Positions 25,450 through 34,161 of a stretch of DNA of 64,000 bases are shown here, piece after piece. Origin of the DNA: Clostridia bacterium (GTDB lineage Bacteria > Bacillota > Clostridia > Christensenellales > Aristaeellaceae); contig JAUMVG010000004.1 in the NCBI GenBank assembly GCA_030530315.1, positions 21,730 to 85,729 on the forward strand. Direction: 5' to 3'. The first letter of the stretch is position 1. Every line of letters begins with the position of its first letter. Position numbers and translations under genes: made by a program. Under the pieces are notes generated by a model. The model did no database searches. It was given only the letters and a program-made list of their open reading frames with translations, and had not been told where the DNA came from.

Positions 25450-26469
25450 TTAATGCTTCTGGCGCTTGGCCTGCAGGGCCGACACGGTGACGCCGACCAG
25501 AATCACCAGGCCGTTGAAGAACTGCTGCCAGTAGGTGTCGATGCCCAGGATCAGCATGGAGTTGGAGACCAGGGAAATGATGCCCACGGCCACCACGGTC
25601 CCGAACACCGTGCCCTCGCCGCCGTAGATCGAAGCGCCGCCCAGGATCACGGCGGGGATGATGGTCATCTCCTTGCCCACCATAGCCTTGGGAATGGACT
25701 GGCTCTCCATGCACACGCGGATCATGCCGATGAAGCCCGCCAGCGCGCCCACCGCGGAATACAGCAGGAACTTGGTGCGCTTGACATTGTAGCCGGCGCG
25801 CTCGGCGGAGACCTCGTTGCCGCCGATGGCGTACAGCGCCCGGCCGAACATCGTCTTGTTCAGTATGAACGACACGATGGCGCACAGCGCGATCAAAAAC
25901 AGCACCATGGCCGACAGGGTGAAGCGGATGCCGCTGGCCGGGTCGGCGCTCTGGAAGATATACAGCTTGCCGAAGGCCTTAAAGCCCTCGGGCAGCGTGG
26001 AGGTGATCTCCTTGAGCTTCAAGAGGCCCATGGAGATGCCGGTGAAGAAGGTCTGCGTGCCCAGGGTGACGATCATCGTGTTCAGCTTGAAGTTGGCAAT
26101 GATCCAGCCGTTCAGCATGCCCAGCACCCAGCCGATGGCCATGGCCAGCAGCAGGCCCGCGATGGGGCTGCTCTGGCACCAGCCGTTGTTCAGGCACAGC
26201 GTGGTGGTCAGCGAGTAGGACAGGGCCGCGATGGCCGGGAAGGACAGGTCGAAGCCGCCGGAGATCATGACCACCAGCGAGCACATGGCGAACATGCCAT
26301 CCACCACCATCGTGCGCAGCACCGTGACGTTCAGGCGGGTGAACACCCCCGGCAGCGCGATCAGCTTGCCGCCCGAGCGCACCTGCACCAGCCCGATCAG
26401 CAGGATCAGCACGATGAGCATGTAGAATTCAGTCCTGCGCGTCATGCGCTTCAGCTTTGCCGTATTCAT
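25450..26469 (-). CDS. Sugar ABC permease 1 (RhaP/RbsC family)
   Basis: The polytopic permease has 339 residues. MISGGFDLSFPAIAALSYS, GMLNGWIIANFKLNTMIVTLG and the coupling region YAIGGNEVSAERAGYNVKR are family markers. AAGGAGG precedes the ATG. It follows the duplicated ATPase gene by 12 bases and is followed by a second, diverged permease. The heteromeric permease pair supports a rhamnose- or AI-2-like importer. Confidence 0.93.
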   Translation of the reverse strand: MNTAKLKRMTRRTEFYMLIVLILLIGLVQVRSGGKLIALPGVFTRLNVTVLRTMVVDGMFAMCSLVVMISGGFDLSFPAIAALSYSLTTTLCLNNGWCQSSPIAGLLLAMAIGWVLGMLNGWIIANFKLNTMIVTLGTQTFFTGISMGLLKLKEITSTLPEGFKAFGKLYIFQSADPASGIRFTLSAMVLFLIALCAIVSFILNKTMFGRALYAIGGNEVSAERAGYNVKRTKFLLYSAVGALAGFIGMIRVCMESQSIPKAMVGKEMTIIPAVILGGASIYGGEGTVFGTVVAVGIISLVSNSMLILGIDTYWQQFFNGLVILVGVTVSALQAKRQKH

Positions 26470-26481
26470 GTCCGCGCCTCC

Positions 26482-27966
26482 TTATCGAATGATGTCGAGG
26501 ATGTTGTCCTCGGTGATCCTGTCGCCGGTCATCTCGCCCACCAGCCGGCCGTCCTTCATGACGATCACCCGGTTGCAGTTGACCACCACCTCCGCCAGGT
26601 CGTCGGAGATGATGATGACCGCCAGGCCCTGGTTCGCCAGCTCGTGCACCAGCGCGTGGATGTCCTGCTTGGCGCCGATGTCCACGCCCACGGTGGGGCC
26701 GTTGAGGATCAGCACGTCCAGGTCGTTGTTCAGCCACTTGGACAGCACGATCTTCTGCTGGTTGCCGCCGGAAAGGGTGGAGGCGTGCTTGTGGGCGTCG
26801 TCGGTGGCGATGGAGAACTTGCCCACCCATTCGTTGGACTTGTCGAACAGCTCGTCGTGGCGGATGGTGCCCAGCGCCCGGGTCAGCTGCTTCAGCGACG
26901 ACAGCATGATGTTGTCGGCGATGGGCTGCCTGAGGCACAGGCCCTCGGTCAGCCGGTCCTCCGGCACGTAGCCGATACGCAGCTTCTGGGCCTGGATCGG
27001 GGAGGCGATCTTCACCGGCTTCCCGTTGAGCGCAATGGTGCCCCCATCCACCTTGCCCAGGCCGAACAGGCTCAGGGCCAGCTCCGTGCGGCCGGAGCCC
27101 AGCAGGCCCGTGATGCCCAGGATCTCGCCCTTGCGCAGCTCGAAGCTGACGTCCTCGTACTTGCCCTTCCAGGTCAAATGCTCCACCTGCAGCACGGGCT
27201 TTTCGGAGATGTTGGTGGGCACGAAGTAGTCGTCCACCAGCTCGCGGCCGGTCATGTAGTAGGTGAAGTCGCGCTTGGTCAGGCTCTTCGTCTCGCCGGA
27301 GTACACGTTTTTGCCGTTGCGCATGATGCACACGTCGTCGGAGATCTCGAAGATTTCCTCCGTCTTGTGGCTGATGAACATGATGGCGATGCCGGAATCC
27401 CGCAGCTGGCGCACCGTCTTGAACAGCGCGTCGACCTCCTTCTTGGTCAGGGCAGTGGTGGGCTCGTCCATGATGATCAGCTTGGCGTTGAACAGCAGCG
27501 CGCGGCAGATGGCCACCAGCTGCTTGTCCGCCACGGAGAGGTCGCCCATCTTGGCGTACAGGTCGATGTCGTAGCCGATCTTGGAGAGGGCCTCCCGGGC
27601 CGTCTGCTCCCAGCGCTTCCGGTTGACGATCTTCCTGCCCGCGGTGATTTCGCTGTTGATGGCCAGGTTTTCCATGACCGTCAGGTTCGGGAAGATGGAC
27701 AGGTCCTGATAGATGACCTGTATGCCCAGGCGCGTGGCCTCGGCAGGAGTGATGTGGTGGATGGGCTGGCCCTCGAAGTAGATCTCGCCGGCGTCGCGGG
27801 TATACACGCCGGAGATGATCTTCACCAGGGTCGACTTGCCGCACCCGTTTTCGCCGGCCAGGCACATGACCTTGCCGGGCCTGACCGCGAAATTGACGTT
27901 GTCCAGCGCGTGCACGCCGCCAAAGCGCTTGTCAATCCCGGTCATTTGAAGCAGGTATTCGGACAT
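26482..27966 (-). CDS. Sugar ABC transporter ATPase with two ABC domains (RhaT/RbsA family)
   Basis: The 494-residue protein has two fused nucleotide-binding domains. The first has a full Walker A (LAGENGCGKST near 35-45) and MDEPTTALTKKEV. The second begins ITGLLGSGRTEL near 278 and has a degenerate Walker A, as is normal in this family, with LSGGNQQK near 394. AAGGAG lies upstream of the ATG. It follows the binding-protein gene after 156 bases that contain two strong palindromes. Confidence 0.95.
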   Translation of the reverse strand: MSEYLLQMTGIDKRFGGVHALDNVNFAVRPGKVMCLAGENGCGKSTLVKIISGVYTRDAGEIYFEGQPIHHITPAEATRLGIQVIYQDLSIFPNLTVMENLAINSEITAGRKIVNRKRWEQTAREALSKIGYDIDLYAKMGDLSVADKQLVAICRALLFNAKLIIMDEPTTALTKKEVDALFKTVRQLRDSGIAIMFISHKTEEIFEISDDVCIMRNGKNVYSGETKSLTKRDFTYYMTGRELVDDYFVPTNISEKPVLQVEHLTWKGKYEDVSFELRKGEILGITGLLGSGRTELALSLFGLGKVDGGTIALNGKPVKIASPIQAQKLRIGYVPEDRLTEGLCLRQPIADNIMLSSLKQLTRALGTIRHDELFDKSNEWVGKFSIATDDAHKHASTLSGGNQQKIVLSKWLNNDLDVLILNGPTVGVDIGAKQDIHALVHELANQGLAVIIISDDLAEVVVNCNRVIVMKDGRLVGEMTGDRITEDNILDIIR

Positions 27967-27999
27967 GGCTGCATTGCTCCTTGCTTATAGTTTCGTAAC

Positions 28000-28087
28000 C
28001 GCTGATGGCGTCCCGGCACGGTGCGCCGCGACCCCATCAGCGTTCACGTCAGTTACATGAACGAGGCAGGGAAATTTCCCTGCCTCG
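28000..28087. terminator. two palindromes between the binding-protein and ATPase genes
   Basis: A perfect 26-base palindrome (28062-28087) lies 35 bases after the binding-protein stop codon, and a 9-bp stem (28000-28008 with 28034-28042) follows. They probably cause partial termination or mRNA stabilisation, so that the receptor is made in excess. Confidence 0.7.
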
Positions 28088-28122
28088 CTCGGTTTCGGGA
28101 TTCGAGGCTTGTAATATTTCAA

Positions 28123-29124
28123 TTAGAAGCCGAAGGACTCCCAGTTGTCCACGGTGACCGCCAGGTAGCCGTCGCCATAGATGAAATCCTTGCCCTTGCC
28201 GTTGTCGGCGATGTGCACGGAGTGATAGCCTTCCTCGAGCAGGTCGGTGCCTTCCTCGATCTTCTCAACCTGGCCGTCGAACAGCGCCATGGCGCAGTTC
28301 AGCTGGACCTTCGCGGTAACGGAAGCGTCCCACAGGGCGACGGACTTCAGGGTGCCGCTGATCAGATAGTCGGAGACCTCGGCGGGCATGGCCACGGAGA
28401 TGGCGAACATCTGGCCGGTCAGGCCCATCTCCTCAATGGCGCGGGCAGCGCCGGGAGCGTCGAAGGAGCCGGTGCCCAGAATGCCCTTCAGGTTCGGATA
28501 CTTCTCCTTCAGCTGCATGGTCAGGTTGTAAGCTTCCTGAGCGTCGGAGTTGTCCTCAACGCGCTTGTCGTCCACCAGCACCATGTTCGGATAGGCTTCC
28601 TCGGCGCGGGCCACGGCGGCGTCCGCCCAGTTGTTCTGGGACTCCATGGTCATGGAGCCGACCATGGTGATGTACTCGCCCTCTTCGCCCATCTGAGCGG
28701 CCAGCTCGTCCATCAGGAAGGCGCCCAGGCCGGCCTCGTCGAAGGCCTCGATGTCATAGTCGATGTTCTCCATGCCGGAGGCCTCGGTGGCGATGACGAT
28801 GATGCCCTTCTCGCGGGCCTGCTTGCAGATCTCCTCGCAGGCGTCGGGATCGTTGGGGGAGAAGCACAGGATGTCGATGCCCTGGTTCACCAGGTCGGTC
28901 ATGATCTGGACCTGCTCCGCGGCGTCCACGGTGGTGCCGCCCTTGTAGATGACGTCGATGCCGTTGTCCGCGGCCCACTGCTCAACGCCCTGCTGCACGT
29001 GATCCCACCAGGGCTGGCCGATGACCTTCGGCACGTAGGCGATCCTCGGGGCGCCCTCGGCGACTGCGGCAACCAGCGACAGGATCATCATGATGGCCAG
29101 AACTGCTGCGACGATTTTCTTCAT
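28123..29124 (-). CDS. Sugar ABC substrate-binding protein (RhaS/LsrB-like)
   Basis: The 333-residue receptor has a signal peptide (MKKIVAAVLAIMMILSLVAAVA) and the type I periplasmic-binding fold. The start APRIAYVPKVIGQPWWDHVQ, GGTTVDAAEQVQIMTDLVNQ and CFSPNDPDACEEICKQA resemble the RhaS/LsrB group (rhamnose or AI-2) more than ribose receptors. There is no lipobox cysteine. The ATG at 29124 has AGGAGG upstream. It is the first gene of the importer operon and is divergent from an AraC-type regulator. The ligand cannot be read from the sequence; the mutarotase suggests a deoxyhexose or a methylated derivative. Confidence 0.9.
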   Translation of the reverse strand: MKKIVAAVLAIMMILSLVAAVAEGAPRIAYVPKVIGQPWWDHVQQGVEQWAADNGIDVIYKGGTTVDAAEQVQIMTDLVNQGIDILCFSPNDPDACEEICKQAREKGIIVIATEASGMENIDYDIEAFDEAGLGAFLMDELAAQMGEEGEYITMVGSMTMESQNNWADAAVARAEEAYPNMVLVDDKRVEDNSDAQEAYNLTMQLKEKYPNLKGILGTGSFDAPGAARAIEEMGLTGQMFAISVAMPAEVSDYLISGTLKSVALWDASVTAKVQLNCAMALFDGQVEKIEEGTDLLEEGYHSVHIADNGKGKDFIYGDGYLAVTVDNWESFGF

Positions 29125-29513
29125 GGTCTGTTTCCTCCTAACTTTTATATAATCCCCGCTCTCGGCGGAAATCATCTCGTCCGGCGCGGGCCGATCCGCC
29201 CGCACATTATTAAATCCTTAACCCAATGATAGCAAACAAGGTTTGAAAATACTATAGACATTTCTAAGATGAAACTGTATAATTTTAAGGTGTTGGGGGT
29301 CACACCCGGTGATCCTCTACCGAGTTTGCTTTATGCAACTTAATTTCAACAATCTGCGATATTTGCGCAATTCGCCGGTCTGAATTCTCAAATCCCGCGT
29401 TTTATCGGCCCGGACAAGGTTAAGAAACACCGCCGGTACCCCGGGCATCGATCGGGTCTGGGCGGCGCGAAGAGAGCGAATTTGTATATTTTTGATGCCG
29501 GAGGTGGAGCGGC
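29125..29513. promoter_or_regulatory. divergent regulatory region between the importer operon and the araC-type gene
   Basis: The AT-rich stretch 29215-29300 probably holds the importer promoter: TATAGT on the minus strand near 29255, without a good -35 box, as expected for an activator-dependent promoter. I cannot define operator repeats with confidence. Confidence 0.45.
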
Positions 29514-30413
29514 GTGCGGAAGAACTACTACGCGGACGACCTGCAGAACAACATCGTGGGCACCTGTCCCCATGAGTTTTTTTACATCGCGCCCCAGGAG
29601 ATCGACCCCAACAACCTCTATATCCAGGTCAACCGGGCAGGCATCGCCATGCAGACGCCCTCGGACTTCCTCATCACCCGGGACGACACCTACCCCTACA
29701 GCATGATCCACTGCGTGCTCCACGGCCAGGGCTCGGTCTCCACCCGGGGGCACACCCACGCCGTGCACGCCCGGCAGGCCTTCGTGCTGACCAGCAACGA
29801 GGGGCACATGTACTCCTCCGATCCCCGGGACCCCATGGGCGTGGTGTGGGTGGAGTACGCCGGCGGAAACAGCGCCCAGCTGACCTCCCACATACTGGAT
29901 TTGGGCGGCCCCGTGTACGACGGCCCTGTGTTCACCGACGTGGTCAACCTGTTGACCTCCATACTCTACCAGCCCCGGCAGGACGGCCCCGCCATCAGCC
30001 TGCTGCTGTACAACACGCTGATCACGCTGTGCAAGCAGGTGGACGTGGAGGCCAGCGGCCGCTCCGTGAACCACGAGATTTTGAAGTACATCGACGAGAA
30101 CATCGACCACCGGCTGACGCTGACGGAGATCTCCCAGGTGTTCGGCTACCATCCGGCCTACTTCTCCAGCCTGTTCTCCCGGACGACCGGCGTCACCTTC
30201 TCGAAGTACGTGATGAACCGCAAGATCAGCCACGCCTGCTACCTGCTGGAGACCACCGGCTGGTCCGTGGAACGCATCGCCCAGGAGCTGGGCTTCTGCG
30301 ACATCAGCCACTTCATCCAGCGCTTCAAGCACCTCAAGGGCGTCACCCCCATGGCCTACCGCGCCGGCAGCGTGCTCTACCAGAAAAAGCTGGTGGGCCG
30401 GAAGAAATACTGA
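29514..30413 (+). CDS. AraC-family transcriptional regulator
   Basis: The 299-residue regulator has an N-terminal cupin-like sensor (about 20-160; IHCVLHGQGSVSTRGHTHAV, ARQAFVLTSNEGHMY) and a C-terminal double helix-turn-helix (about 200-299) ending FIQRFKHLKGVTPMAYR, the AraC signature. The start is GTG at 29514 with GGAGGTGG 6-7 bases upstream. It is transcribed away from the sugar importer operon and is the likely activator of it, with the imported sugar or a product as effector (inference). Confidence 0.93.
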   Translation: MRKNYYADDLQNNIVGTCPHEFFYIAPQEIDPNNLYIQVNRAGIAMQTPSDFLITRDDTYPYSMIHCVLHGQGSVSTRGHTHAVHARQAFVLTSNEGHMYSSDPRDPMGVVWVEYAGGNSAQLTSHILDLGGPVYDGPVFTDVVNLLTSILYQPRQDGPAISLLLYNTLITLCKQVDVEASGRSVNHEILKYIDENIDHRLTLTEISQVFGYHPAYFSSLFSRTTGVTFSKYVMNRKISHACYLLETTGWSVERIAQELGFCDISHFIQRFKHLKGVTPMAYRAGSVLYQKKLVGRKKY

Positions 30414-30451
30414 CCTGGCCGGAAGAAGTGTCGACGCAGGCGCATATCCGG

Positions 30452-30480
30452 TTGCAATTCCCGTCGCGATGCACTATAAT
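30452..30480 (+). promoter_or_regulatory. sigma-A type promoter of the dCMP deaminase gene
   Basis: TTGCAA (30452-30457) and a perfect TATAAT (30475-30480) with a 17-base spacer. Confidence 0.8.
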
Positions 30481-30520
30481 AATAGAATAAACGGACATAA
30501 TCCACAGAGGAGGGACGCGC

Positions 30521-30985
30521 ATGGACAAGTGGGACGCGCGGTTCATGGAGCTGGCGGGGGTCATCGCCCAGTGGGCCAGCTGCTACAAGCCGAACCGGAA
30601 GATCGGCGCGGTGATCGTGAAGAACAAGCGGATCGTGACCACGGGCTACAACGGCGCGCCGGCGGGCATCAAGACCTGCGTGGAGCGGGGCGAGTGCCTG
30701 CGGGAAAAGCTGGGCATCGCCTCGGGCACCCACCACGAGATCTGCTATGCCGTGCACGCGGAGCAAAACGCCATCATCCAGGCGGCGCGGCTGGGCAGCA
30801 GCATCGACGGCGCCACGCTGTACTGCACCCACCAGCCCTGCGTGCTGTGCGCGAAGATGATCGTCAACTCCGGCATCACCCGCGTGGTCTACCAGGAGGG
30901 CTACCCCGACGAGTTCTCGCTGCAAATGCTCAAGGAGGGCGGCGTGGCCCTGGAGCGCTACCAGCCGGAGGCGAAGGACGACTGA
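30521..30985 (+). CDS. dCMP deaminase family protein (ComEB-like)
   Basis: The 154-residue zinc-dependent deaminase probably converts dCMP to dUMP for thymidylate synthesis. The catalytic motif HAE (79-81, in VHAEQN) and PCVLC (106-110) supply the zinc ligands and the proton-shuttling Glu. The insertion GECLREKLGIASGTHHE is typical of the dCMP deaminase/ComEB group and absent from cytidine deaminases. GGAGGG lies upstream of the ATG. Its own promoter precedes it. An inverted repeat (30992-31003 with 31042-31053) follows the stop codon, before the peptidase gene. Confidence 0.93.
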   Translation: MDKWDARFMELAGVIAQWASCYKPNRKIGAVIVKNKRIVTTGYNGAPAGIKTCVERGECLREKLGIASGTHHEICYAVHAEQNAIIQAARLGSSIDGATLYCTHQPCVLCAKMIVNSGITRVVYQEGYPDEFSLQMLKEGGVALERYQPEAKDD

Positions 30986-31100
30986 GCCGGGCCCCCGCGG
31001 CGCCTTGGCGCGACACGCACGCTCAGAACCCCCTCGGCCCCGCGCCGCGGGGGTCTCGCAAGCCCATGGATTCAATTAAACTAACTGAGGAGAATCGCCC

Positions 31101-32147
31101 ATGAATACCCAACGCATTGAAAAGGTCATCGAAAACATGCACGCCTGCGGGCTGAACCAGCTGATCGTCACCAGCCCCGCCAACGTGTTCTATCTCACCG
31201 GCGTGTGGTGCGAGCCCTTCGAGCGCATGCTGGCGCTGCACGTGAAGGACGACGGCACGCTGAAGCTGTACGCCAACAGGATGTTCGCCCTCCAGGGGCT
31301 GACAGACGTGCCCATGGTGGAGTACGAGGACACGGACGACTGCATCGCCGTGCTGGCCCCGGACATGCTGCCCGGCACCCTGGGCATCGACAAGACCTGG
31401 CCCAGCCACTTCACCATCCGGCTGATGCAGCAGCGCCCGGACATCCGCCCGGCCCTGGGCAGCCAACCGCTGGACGACGCCCGCCTGACCAAGGACGCCG
31501 AGGAGTTGGAGCTGATGCGGACCAGCTCGAGGATGAACGTGGAGGTCTGCACCCGGATCGGCCAGGCCCTGAAAGAGGGCGTCACCGAGAAGGAGATCCA
31601 GTCCCTCTACAACAAGATCGCCCTGGAGCTGGGCGCGTCCGGCCCCAGCTTCACGCCGCTGATCTGCTTCGGCAAAAACGGCGCCGAGCCCCACCACGAC
31701 AGCGACAGCACGCCCCTCAGGCAGGGCGACACCGTGATCATGGACGTGGGCCTGCTGTGGAAGCACTACTGCAGCGACATGACCCGCACCGTGCACTTCG
31801 GCGAGGTCTCCGACGAGCAGAAGCGGGTGCACGACATCGTCACCGCCGCCAACCGCGCGGGCATCGCCGCCTGCCGCCCCGGCGTGAAGATGAAGGACAT
31901 CGACCGCGCCGCCCGCAAGGTGATCGAGGACGCCGGCTACGGCCCTTACTTCACCCACCGCACCGGCCACGGCATCGGGCTGGACGAGCACGAGTTCCCG
32001 GACTGCTCCTCCGTCAGCGAGACCATCACCCGCCCCGGCATGATCTTCTCCATCGAGCCCGGCATCTACCTGCCCGGCAAGTTCGGCGTGCGGGTGGAGG
32101 ACCTGGTGGTCATCACCGAGGACGGCTGCGAGGTCATCACCTGGTGA
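31101..32147 (+). CDS. pepQ: Xaa-Pro aminopeptidase/dipeptidase (M24 family)
   Basis: The 348-residue peptidase cleaves bonds involving proline. The N-terminal creatinase-like domain (about 1-130) is followed by the pita-bread catalytic domain. All five metal ligands can be placed: Asp215, Asp226, His290 (RTGHGIGLDEHE), Glu319 (IEPGIY) and Glu333 (RVEDLV). It is cytoplasmic, with no signal peptide. The ATG has a GAGGAGAA site. It follows the dCMP deaminase gene by about 115 bases with a GC-rich inverted repeat in between. PepQ and PepP cannot be separated from sequence alone. Confidence 0.94.
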   Translation: MNTQRIEKVIENMHACGLNQLIVTSPANVFYLTGVWCEPFERMLALHVKDDGTLKLYANRMFALQGLTDVPMVEYEDTDDCIAVLAPDMLPGTLGIDKTWPSHFTIRLMQQRPDIRPALGSQPLDDARLTKDAEELELMRTSSRMNVEVCTRIGQALKEGVTEKEIQSLYNKIALELGASGPSFTPLICFGKNGAEPHHDSDSTPLRQGDTVIMDVGLLWKHYCSDMTRTVHFGEVSDEQKRVHDIVTAANRAGIAACRPGVKMKDIDRAARKVIEDAGYGPYFTHRTGHGIGLDEHEFPDCSSVSETITRPGMIFSIEPGIYLPGKFGVRVEDLVVITEDGCEVITW

Positions 32148-32164
32148 ATTAAAGCGCAGGCAAA

Positions 32165-32206
32165 AGCCCCGGCCGAATCGCGCGATCCGGCCGGGGCTCT
32201 GTTTCT
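32165..32206 (+). terminator. terminator of the peptidase gene
   Basis: An 11-bp GC-rich stem (32165-32175 with 32188-32198) is followed by a T-rich stretch CTGTTTCTTT. Confidence 0.85.
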
Positions 32207-32288
32207 TTCGGCTCTTCACAGAAGATCGCGAATAACCCGAAAGATCCAAGCATTGTCTGTTTCAACGCTACCGGCAGGCAAAACACAC

Positions 32289-32358
32289 AGATCCTTCGCT
32301 CCGCTCAGGATGACTGCGAATTGAAGCCCTGTCATCCTGAGCGAAGCGAAGGATCTGT
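32289..32358. repeat. large inverted repeat with 27-base arms
   Basis: Arms 32289-32315 and 32332-32358 are inverted copies with one mismatch. The unit TCATCCTGAGCGAAGCGAAG is a sequence I recognise as recurring between genes in many Firmicutes genomes. Confidence 0.85.
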
Positions 32359-32438
32359 ACATATATCGGCTGACTGTATAGCGTTTATTCCCGCAGTTTT
32401 CCGTGAAGAGCCTTTCCTGCGCCTGTTTATGCTGTCCG

Positions 32439-33971
32439 TCAGTTCTCCGCCGAGCCCTGCGTCCAGCACGTGGGGCACTGGCTCAGCCCTGCCACCAGGG
32501 CGTTCACCAGTATGCCCGGGGTGGCGTTGGTCATGCCGGAGCAGGTGGCGTAGGAGTGATAGTAGGGGTTGCCGGTCTCGGAGAACACGGTCATCTCCGC
32601 GTTGGCGCAGCACACCGGGCAGGGCGGGCGGTTGCTGCGGAGCATGTCCGACAGCAGCACCTGTTCGGCGTCCTTCATGCCGGAGCAGGTGGGGTTCACG
32701 TGGTAGTAGGTCCCCTTGGGCGTGGCATAGACATAGTAGCCGGAGACCGCCGCCTGCTCGGTCTCGTCTTCGCCGCCGATGCAGGTGGGGCAGCGCTTCT
32801 TGCCCAGCACCCGCGCCTCGGCGTAGGTCACATGGCTGGCGTTGCGCATGCCGGAGCACTCGTCGTCCACGTGGTAGTAGGTGCCGTCCACCGTGCAGAA
32901 CACTTCCTTGGCCGCGTTGGCGCAGCAGGTCGGGCAGGCGGCGCGCCCCATCAGCAGGGCGTCCTTCAGGCCCACCTGGTGAGCGGTGCCGCCAATGTCG
33001 CTGCAGTCCTCCTTGGTGTGGAAGTAGCTGTTATAGGACGAGCAGTACACCTGGAGGCCGCTGCGGTCCTCGGTGGAGGCGTTGACGAACACCAGGTCCC
33101 AGGTGCCGTCGCTGTACTGACTGGCCAGGCAGTAGGGGCAGGCCATCAGGTTGTTGTCGATGGCGGCGTTCCGGGAGGTCTTAATGACGGTGCTGTTGGC
33201 GGGGATGGACGAGCAGCTCTCCTGCTGGTGATAGTAGGGGATGCCCTCAATCACGTACACCGCGTTGGCCTCGTCCACCTCCTCGTTGGTCAGCAGCGAC
33301 GCCACCTCGGCGGCGGGCTCCTCCTCGACGGGGGCCTCTTCCTCCTCCGCGGGGGCCTCGGTGGCCGCGGCCGCGCCCACGGGCTGGGGCGTGATGGTGG
33401 TATCGCTGCGGGGCCGGAAGGGCCGCACCACCAGCAGCACCAGCAGTATGGCCACCCACAGCAGAGAGATCACCGTCAGGGCCGCGTTGGTGCTCTGGCT
33501 GTAGCGCCGCCTGCGCCACAGCAGCCAGATGCCCAGCGGGGGCAGCAGGAACAGCAGCAGCCAGGTCACCCAGTCGTTTTCATCCATGTAGCGCAGGGCG
33601 CTTCCCAGGGCCCCGTCGGGATACTCCGGCTCCCCGACGTACTCCGTGTCGCCGTAGTAGGGCTCCCGGTCGTATTCCTCGTCGTAGGGATAGCCGTCCT
33701 CGTCGTAGCCGTAGGCCTCGTCATAGCCGTAATCGTCGTCGTAGCGGCTGCCGCCCTCGTAATCGTCCTCGTAGCCGTAGTCGTCGTCGTAATCGTCCTC
33801 ATACAGGTCGTCGTCATAGGGCGCCTCATAGCCCTCCGGCATATAGGGGTCGTCCCCGTCATAGGGCGTCTCATATCCGCCGGGCATGTAGGGCTCCTCG
33901 CCCTCATAGCTGGAGAGCAGCTCCTCGCGCCGCTTCCCCGAATTCAAACCGCCTATGCGCAACAAGGCCAT
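32439..33971 (-). CDS. Membrane protein with Tyr/Asp-rich cytoplasmic tail and five His-Cys repeats
   Basis: The 510-residue protein has an N-terminal region (about 10-130) extraordinarily rich in Tyr, Asp and Glu, two adjacent hydrophobic segments (about 137-153 and 166-186), an acidic linker, and five repeats from about 243 to the C-terminus. Each repeat follows the pattern Y-[YF]-H-x4-C-S-x2, about 20 residues, then C-P-x-C. This gives one His and three Cys per repeat, a plausible zinc site. The spacing resembles the small His-Cys module found at the ends of secreted nucleases and in Ada-like zinc domains. I do not know a protein with this overall architecture. The start at 33971 was preferred to a GTG at 33980 because AAGGGG is correctly spaced. 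It is monocistronic. Confidence 0.8.
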   Translation of the reverse strand: MALLRIGGLNSGKRREELLSSYEGEEPYMPGGYETPYDGDDPYMPEGYEAPYDDDLYEDDYDDDYGYEDDYEGGSRYDDDYGYDEAYGYDEDGYPYDEEYDREPYYGDTEYVGEPEYPDGALGSALRYMDENDWVTWLLLFLLPPLGIWLLWRRRRYSQSTNAALTVISLLWVAILLVLLVVRPFRPRSDTTITPQPVGAAAATEAPAEEEEAPVEEEPAAEVASLLTNEEVDEANAVYVIEGIPYYHQQESCSSIPANSTVIKTSRNAAIDNNLMACPYCLASQYSDGTWDLVFVNASTEDRSGLQVYCSSYNSYFHTKEDCSDIGGTAHQVGLKDALLMGRAACPTCCANAAKEVFCTVDGTYYHVDDECSGMRNASHVTYAEARVLGKKRCPTCIGGEDETEQAAVSGYYVYATPKGTYYHVNPTCSGMKDAEQVLLSDMLRSNRPPCPVCCANAEMTVFSETGNPYYHSYATCSGMTNATPGILVNALVAGLSQCPTCWTQGSAEN

Positions 33972-34161
33972 GTCGTTCACCCCTTGTGATGGTCATACAG
34001 ATAAAACTCCGCGTATCATTATAACATACGCGGAGTTTGTTTGGCGTAAAGTCGCAATTTGATAACGCAAAAGCCCGTTGGCCGTCAATCGCGGGCCACA
34101 TTTCAAGGATTTGCGGGCAGAACGCGTTCCCGCCCGGCAAGCCGGCCGGCGGTCAAGGAGG

